A stretch of DNA of 64,000 nucleotides from the NCBI GenBank assembly GCA_024640565.1, contig JAHEET010000001.1:244882-308881 (forward strand). The letters are read 5' to 3'. Numbering within the stretch: position 1 is the stretch's first letter; each line of letters begins with the position of its first letter. The notes beneath the pieces were generated by a model. The model was not told the DNA's origin, did no database searches, and was given only the letters and a program-made list of their open reading frames with translations. Positions 59,284 to 64,000 of the stretch are shown here, in pieces. This DNA is from Flavobacteriaceae bacterium (GTDB lineage Bacteria > Bacteroidota > Bacteroidia > Flavobacteriales > Flavobacteriaceae). Position numbers and translations under genes: made by a program.

Positions 59284-60516
59284 TTAATCTGCTCTTAGTG
59301 CTTCTATGGGTTTGATTCTTGCGGCTCTTTTAGCGGGAACATACCCCGCTATTAATCCTGAAATAATTAAAACAACCGTCGCTCCAATAACAATTCCAGG
59401 GCTTACACTTGGGTCTTTGATAAAATATTGTTCTTCCAAACTATTTCCAATGGCAGTTAATATATAGGTTCCTAGTGTTAAGCCAAAATATCCTGCTAAT
59501 GTAGTGATCAGTACAGATTCTTGTACAACCATTCGAACGATAGATCCTGGTGTTGCCCCTAAGGCTTTTCGAATACCAAATTCTTTGGTACGTTCTTTAA
59601 TCACAAAAATCATAATATTACTAATGCCTATAATCCCTGCTACAAGCGTTCCTGAACCAATGAAACCAATGATCAAAAACAAAGCAAACATTAAAATACC
59701 AACAAATTTATTGGCTTCAGCCATATTTCGAACTGACAATGCACTTTGATCATCTGGATGGATGTTTAATCTTTTACGCATGTCGCGTTCTACTTTTTTA
59801 CCGAAAGCAATGGCAGCATCTGTACTTAAACTTGGATTGTATCCTAAATTAATCTGATTAATGTAATCATTGTTTCCATACATCATCTGGGCCGTAGTAA
59901 CTGGAATGTAGGCCATTCGCTCTTCGTTATCTCCTCCTTCATCTGAGAAGATTCCAATAATCAAAAAAGAACTTCCGTTTACATTCACTCTTTTTCCAAG
60001 AGCCGGTTTTTCACCAAATAAATCTTTTTTCACCAATCGACCGATAACAATAACTTTGGATTTTTCTCGAAGATCTCTATTATTTAGATAGCGTCCCTGG
60101 TCCATCATGGTTTTTTCCAAAAATTGGTGATCTGGATGAACGGCTCTTACATTGTAGGTACTAGCTTCGTTTTTATATTTGATTGAAAAATTCTTATAAA
60201 TTCTTGCCGATTGATACTGAATTTGATCTTCATATTCCTCGGTAACGTAATTATAATCAGTATTTTTAAGTTGAATTGCTCTTCCTGTTTGCAATCCTTT
60301 ATAAGGTTTTGTTGTTTTCCAAACTCGAACAAACATCATATTTTGTGCATCATCTGCAAAAGCACTTTTGAAAAAATTACCCAATCCAGAGGCAACTCCA
60401 AAAAGTAAGGTAAATAACAAAATTGCAAATGCAACTGTAAATCCAGACATTACAGAACGCAACCTGTTTTTATTAATACTTTGAAAAATTTCTCTCCAAC
60501 GATCTACATCGAACAT
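59284..60516 (-). CDS. ABC exporter permease, MacB/FtsX type (first copy)
   Basis: A 410-residue protein of the same build as its neighbour: N-terminal helix (LRSVMSGFTVAFAILLFTLL), a periplasmic domain, then three C-terminal helices with ERTKEFGIRKALGATPGSI and the ending KPIEALRAD. It lies 2 bases after the ATPase gene. The pair together form the membrane part of a MacB-like efflux system whose substrate is unknown. Confidence 0.9.
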   Translation of the reverse strand: MFDVDRWREIFQSINKNRLRSVMSGFTVAFAILLFTLLFGVASGLGNFFKSAFADDAQNMMFVRVWKTTKPYKGLQTGRAIQLKNTDYNYVTEEYEDQIQYQSARIYKNFSIKYKNEASTYNVRAVHPDHQFLEKTMMDQGRYLNNRDLREKSKVIVIGRLVKKDLFGEKPALGKRVNVNGSSFLIIGIFSDEGGDNEERMAYIPVTTAQMMYGNNDYINQINLGYNPSLSTDAAIAFGKKVERDMRKRLNIHPDDQSALSVRNMAEANKFVGILMFALFLIIGFIGSGTLVAGIIGISNIMIFVIKERTKEFGIRKALGATPGSIVRMVVQESVLITTLAGYFGLTLGTYILTAIGNSLEEQYFIKDPSVSPGIVIGATVVLIISGLIAGYVPAKRAARIKPIEALRAD

Positions 60517-60518
60517 AA

Positions 60519-61211
60519 TTATAGTGCTTTGGCGACTTTAGTAAGCGTATCATTTATAATCACTCCATCTCTTAGTCGAACAATTCTTTTTGTTTGATTT
60601 GCTACTTCTTCTTCATGTGTAATTACAAAGACAGTCATTCCTTCATCGTTAATGTCTTTTAGTAAATCCATCACAGAATCTGTGGTAGTAGTGTCTAGCG
60701 CTCCTGTTGGTTCATCAGCTAAGACTACTTTAGGATTTGTAACCAAAGCCCTTGCAATGGCAACCCGTTGTTTTTGCCCTCCAGATAATTCATTTGGAAG
60801 ATGACTTGCCCAGTCTTTTAAACCTACTTTATCCAAGTAATCCATGGCAACTTTTAAACGCTCTTTTTTATTAATTCCTTTATAGTACAAAGGCAATGCG
60901 ACATTTTCTAAAGCGGTTTTGTAAGAAATTAAGTTAAACGACTGAAAAACAAAACCTAAAAATTTATTTCTAAGAATGGCTGCTTTTTTCTCATTCAAAT
61001 CTTTGATCAATTGACCATTTAAATAGTAGTTTCCTGCATCATGAATATCTAACAAACCAACAATGTTCAATAAAGTAGATTTTCCAGAGCCTGAAGATCC
61101 CATGATAGAAACAAATTCGCCCTCTTTAATATGCAAATCAATTCCTTTTAAAACGTGTAATGAATCCTTTCCAATAGGATATGATTTGTGGAGGTTTTCT
61201 ATTTTAATCAT
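60519..61211 (-). CDS. ABC exporter ATP-binding protein (MacB/LolD type)
   Basis: A 230-residue ATPase. Walker A is [18 protein letters not shown] near residue 38, the signature LSGGQKQRVAIARALV near residue 140, and Walker B is VLADEPTGALDTTTTD. The order with two separate permeases and an adaptor is typical of flavobacterial MacAB-like efflux operons. A near-consensus AGTACTTTGG lies about 20 bases upstream, but no exact promoter was found. Confidence 0.94.
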   Translation of the reverse strand: MIKIENLHKSYPIGKDSLHVLKGIDLHIKEGEFVSIMGSSGSGKSTLLNIVGLLDIHDAGNYYLNGQLIKDLNEKKAAILRNKFLGFVFQSFNLISYKTALENVALPLYYKGINKKERLKVAMDYLDKVGLKDWASHLPNELSGGQKQRVAIARALVTNPKVVLADEPTGALDTTTTDSVMDLLKDINDEGMTVFVITHEEEVANQTKRIVRLRDGVIINDTLTKVAKAL

Positions 61212-61358
61212 TGATTGCTAAATTTTTATCCAAAGTACTTTCTACCCTACTTTCCGATATTATTTTCTATTCAAACCGGCAGGTATATTTCTATTTATAA
61301 GCAACTTCAAAGGTAAGACGTATCAATAAAAAAATTGTTACAATTTGTTCTAATAATT

Positions 61359-61393
61359 TTGTGGAAAAATATAAAAAAGATAAAGTACTTTTG
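61359..61393 (+). promoter_or_regulatory. Putative promoter of the DCC gene
   Basis: TACTTTTG at 61386-61393 is an exact -7 box, 24 bases before the ATG. A TTG at 61359-61361 is 24 bases away, one more than the usual limit. Confidence 0.5.
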
Positions 61394-61417
61394 TAGCGCA
61401 TACTAGTAGCTGAAAAA

Positions 61418-61861
61418 ATGATTGATTTACCCAAGCACAAAAAAATAATTTTATTTGATGGAATGTGCAATTTGTGCAACAAATCAGTTTTAAAGGTCAT
61501 TGGTTGGGACACCAAAGATAATTTTGTTTTCTGTGCATTACAATCCGAAATTGGTGCAACATTTGTAAAGAATTTAGGAATTGACCTTTTGAAAATGGAT
61601 TCTATAATACTTTATGAATCACCCAAGAACTTTGCCTGTAAATCAACTGCAGTATTAAAAATAATGAATAGTTTTGGTGGATGGTGGCATTTGACACAAA
61701 TCTGTTGGCTTGTTCCTCCTTTTTTAAGAAACCGAATCTATGATTTCATTGCAAAAAAAAGGTACCAGTGGTTTGGTCAAAGCGATCGTTGTATGCAACC
61801 CAATCCAGCTTTAAAAAAACGCTTTTTATCGTCCGCTATTCCATCGGATCTAGGCCTGTAA
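61418..61861 (+). CDS. DCC family thiol-disulfide oxidoreductase-like protein
   Basis: A 147-residue protein of the DUF393/DCC family. The DxxCxxC motif lies in ILFDGMCNLCNKSVL near residue 13, followed by FVFCALQSEIGATF. The Asp-Cys-Cys pattern gives the family its name and suggests disulfide exchange, though activity is not proven for most members. The HAD gene begins 17 bases later on the same strand. Confidence 0.87.
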   Translation: MIDLPKHKKIILFDGMCNLCNKSVLKVIGWDTKDNFVFCALQSEIGATFVKNLGIDLLKMDSIILYESPKNFACKSTAVLKIMNSFGGWWHLTQICWLVPPFLRNRIYDFIAKKRYQWFGQSDRCMQPNPALKKRFLSSAIPSDLGL

Positions 61862-61878
61862 AAGACAATCAAAAACAA

Positions 61879-62538
61879 ATGAAAAAAGTTCCAAAAAATA
61901 TTCAATGCGTCATTTTTGATATGGATGGTGTAATTATAGATTCTGAAGAGATTCACAAAAAAGCTTATTATGAAACCTTTGTTTCTTTGGGTTTAGAGGT
62001 TTCTGAAACACTCTATAAAACACTAACTGGTTCCTCTACAATCAATGCTTTTCAGCGACTGATTGCACATTTTAATTTGGAGTTGGATGCAAATGAGTTG
62101 GTTTTAGAAAAACGCAGACGTTATGTAAATTTTTTCGAGAGCAATCCAGATTTGCATTTGGTAGCGGGCGTTGAAGAAATTATAACCTATTTCTATGAAA
62201 AAGAACTGACTTTAATTTTGGCATCTTCCTCTGCAATGGTCAATATTAACCGTGTTTTTGATCGTTTCAAATTGCATTCCTATTTTTCAGCAAAAATAAG
62301 TGGCGCCGATTTAACTGCCTCAAAACCACATCCAGAAATTTTTGAGAAAGCCGCCCTTTTAGGGAAAACTCCAAAGGAAAACTGTATTGTTATTGAGGAC
62401 TCAGACAATGGTATTAAGGCGGCCAATGATGCGGGTATTTTTGTTTATGGATACGCCAATATACGCTCAGAAGGTCAAACACTCGAAAACGCAGATGCTG
62501 TAATTGATTGTTTTAGCGCTTTAAAAAAAATTGTTTAA
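61879..62538 (+). CDS. HAD-IA phosphatase, beta-phosphoglucomutase-like
   Basis: A 219-residue HAD hydrolase. Motif I VIFDMDGVIIDSEEIHKKAY with the nucleophile Asp is near residue 12. A helical C1 cap follows. Motif II is ILASSSAMVNI, motif III the Lys in SKPHPEIFEKAA, and motif IV VIEDSDNGIKAANDAG. ATG 61879 gives the family start; a longer frame from 61768 runs inside the DCC gene. Substrate unknown; a sugar phosphate is likely. Confidence 0.9.
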   Translation: MKKVPKNIQCVIFDMDGVIIDSEEIHKKAYYETFVSLGLEVSETLYKTLTGSSTINAFQRLIAHFNLELDANELVLEKRRRYVNFFESNPDLHLVAGVEEIITYFYEKELTLILASSSAMVNINRVFDRFKLHSYFSAKISGADLTASKPHPEIFEKAALLGKTPKENCIVIEDSDNGIKAANDAGIFVYGYANIRSEGQTLENADAVIDCFSALKKIV

Positions 62539-62560
62539 CATTTAGAAATGACTTTAAAAA

Positions 62561-62600
62561 AAAAAGTGAAGCAGATACCTCAGTATGCACTTCACTTTAT
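62561..62600. terminator. Terminator between the HAD and symporter genes
   Basis: AAAGTGAAG (62563-62571) pairs with CTTCACTTT (62590-62598), with an inner ATAC/GTAT stem and a CTCA loop. T- and A-rich flanks suit both directions. Confidence 0.78.
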
Positions 62601-62621
62601 TATTTTCTATTTTTTGAATGA

Positions 62622-63947
62622 CTATTTTACGTTCTCATAATGATCGTCCCAATTTTGGGGTTTCGGGTCGCGTAATTTCCCTAACGATTTTGCAATGATC
62701 ATTGATACGGTTGCATCTCCAGTAACATTTACCATTGTTCTACACATATCTAAAGGCCTGTCAACTGCAAAGATTAATGCCAAACCAATTGGCAATAATT
62801 CTTCAGGAAATCCAACAGATTCCAATACTATTACTAGCATTACCATACCGGCACTTGGGACTGCTGCAGAGCCTATGGAAGCTAACAAAGCAGTTCCTAC
62901 AATTATTAATTGGTTTGAGAACGTAAGTCCTTCTGGCCAAATCACTTGCATGATAAATACTGCAGCAATGGCCTGATACAGACTAGTTCCATCCATATTA
63001 ATAGTGGCACCTACAGGCAGCACAAAACCAGAAACCTCTTTATCTACACCCAGATGCTCCTCCACTCGCTCCATGGTTACTGGCAATGTAGCAGCACTAG
63101 AACTTGTAGAAAATGCTAATAGTTGTGCTGGACTAATCTGTTTTAGAAACCAAAGAAGACTTTTCTTTGTATAGATACTAACCAAAAGGAGATAGAAACA
63201 AATCATTAAAAACAAACCTCCAACTACACACAATGAATACACGAGTAATTTCAAAAGAATCTCAGTATCATCAAATGCAATCATGACATTTGCCAATAAG
63301 GCAAAAACGGCATAGGGAGCAAAAAGCATGATAAGATCTACCATTTTCATGACCATTTCGTTTAACGAATCAAAGAAATCCATTAATGGTTTCGATTTCT
63401 TTTCTGAAATCAATAACAAAGAGATTCCAACAAACAGTGCAAAGAAGATAATTTGCAACATGCTTGCACTAGCAAAAGACTGAAAAATATTACTTGGAAA
63501 TATATCTACCAATGCTTGCAAAGGACCAGCGTCATTTTGAACAGTTGCCTTTGATAGTTTATCTGCTACACCTGCGGAATTTTCATACTTTGTTTTTATT
63601 TTTTCAATGGTACCTGCAGACATTCCCTCGCCTGGTTTTACTACATTCACAATTCCCAATCCTATAACAATGGCCACTACAGTTGTTAAAACATAAACAA
63701 CAATGGTTTTCATCCCCATTTTCTTAATCTTAGAAATATCCTTTAGATCTGAAATCCCTTTGATTAGAGAGGCTAAGATTAAGGGGACAGCGATTAACTT
63801 TAAAAGATTGATAAAAATAGTTCCAAAAGGTTTGATCCAATCTGTTACAAAATCTTTACCACCCTCAAGAGAATTCATTAGAAAACCAAAAACAATTCCG
63901 AAGACCATACCTATTAATATCTTCCAATGCAATGCTAGTTTTTTCAT
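62622..63947 (-). CDS. Dicarboxylate/amino acid:cation symporter (DAACS family)
   Basis: A 441-residue inner-membrane transporter that brings in glutamate, aspartate or C4-dicarboxylates with Na+ or H+. The hairpin motif STSSSAATLPVTMERVEEHLGV and the unwound helix GATINMDGTSLYQAIAAVF are complete, as is the final VDRPLDMCRTMVNVTGDA motif that binds the substrate. Eight transmembrane helices and two re-entrant loops fit the pattern. N-terminus MKKLALHWKILIGMVFG is usual. The upstream 53 bases show no clear promoter. Confidence 0.95.
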   Translation of the reverse strand: MKKLALHWKILIGMVFGIVFGFLMNSLEGGKDFVTDWIKPFGTIFINLLKLIAVPLILASLIKGISDLKDISKIKKMGMKTIVVYVLTTVVAIVIGLGIVNVVKPGEGMSAGTIEKIKTKYENSAGVADKLSKATVQNDAGPLQALVDIFPSNIFQSFASASMLQIIFFALFVGISLLLISEKKSKPLMDFFDSLNEMVMKMVDLIMLFAPYAVFALLANVMIAFDDTEILLKLLVYSLCVVGGLFLMICFYLLLVSIYTKKSLLWFLKQISPAQLLAFSTSSSAATLPVTMERVEEHLGVDKEVSGFVLPVGATINMDGTSLYQAIAAVFIMQVIWPEGLTFSNQLIIVGTALLASIGSAAVPSAGMVMLVIVLESVGFPEELLPIGLALIFAVDRPLDMCRTMVNVTGDATVSMIIAKSLGKLRDPKPQNWDDHYENVK

Positions 63948-64000
63948 ATGTAATGTTTCTGAATTTAGAGATTTGAAAGGTAAAAAAAAAATTTAAAAAA

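Noticed and set aside
1..64000. CRISPR arrays, insertion sequences, prophage or toxin-antitoxin pairs
   Set aside because: I looked for regularly spaced repeats, transposase motifs and phage genes and saw none; the XerD gene is the chromosome-dimer recombinase, not a mobile integrase.

Overview
This is a stretch of ordinary chromosome from a member of the Bacteroidota, almost certainly the family Flavobacteriaceae. The DNA is strongly AT-rich. Starts generally lack Shine-Dalgarno sequences, and several promoters fit the Bacteroidota pattern TTG-N17-23-TAnnTTTG. The gene families agree: a PorV-like outer-membrane protein of the type IX secretion group, a TonB-dependent receptor with a carboxypeptidase-like N-terminal domain, BshB1 of bacillithiol synthesis, DUF4252 and DUF6495 proteins, and ribonuclease Y. 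I cannot name the genus. I see no insertion sequence, prophage, CRISPR array or obvious island.

Layout, 1-16.7 kb: the N-terminal part of peptidase T, a Ycf48-like lipoprotein and a patatin; an operon of ECF sigma factor, putative anti-sigma factor and two DUF4252 proteins; an exported M1 aminopeptidase; a small XRE regulator with a likely self-operator; an M14 carboxypeptidase, an Lrp/AsnC regulator, a fused alpha-beta 2-oxoacid dehydrogenase E1 and a CurA-like reductase; a TruC-like pseudouridine synthase; a degenerate one-domain DEAD-box-like protein next to a divergent ThiE/TenI-like protein; and a broken EamA transporter gene. 16.2-30.6 kb: a DUF6495 gene, the rpsF-rpsR-rplI operon, priA, an alpha/beta hydrolase resembling animal MEST, two methyltransferases, a ZIP transporter, recQ, and the tight kdsD-tatC-AhpD-like-lptB cluster facing pssA.

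30.7-46.5 kb: YheT-like hydrolase, PorV2-like and DUF4105 envelope proteins, a bifunctional formiminotransferase-cyclodeaminase, aroQ and a XerD-type recombinase; then, on the minus strand, a coiled-coil protein, zapA, a well-folded 6S RNA and rny; an M23 peptidase and a TonB-dependent receptor; bcp; nth without the Fe-S cysteines; and a second ECF sigma factor with a probable unlisted 47-residue gene behind it. 46.7-64 kb: uvrA, a small lipoprotein, tRNA-His, bshB1 with a trans-sulfuration enzyme, a DUF2520-kdsC-DUF2147 cluster, pcm, a Gfo/Idh oxidoreductase, 3-hydroxybutyryl-CoA dehydrogenase, a four-gene MacAB-like ABC exporter operon, a DCC protein, a HAD phosphatase and a dicarboxylate/amino-acid symporter.

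Links between genes: kdsD and kdsC both serve KDO synthesis, and lptB serves lipopolysaccharide export. The Lrp regulator may control the neighbouring E1 dehydrogenase. Most convergent gene pairs share a bidirectional hairpin terminator. I found no clearly novel multi-gene system. The points most worth checking are the degenerate DEAD-like/ThiE-like pair, the XRE operator-promoter, the terminator buried inside a coding sequence, the 6S RNA and the MEST-like hydrolase.
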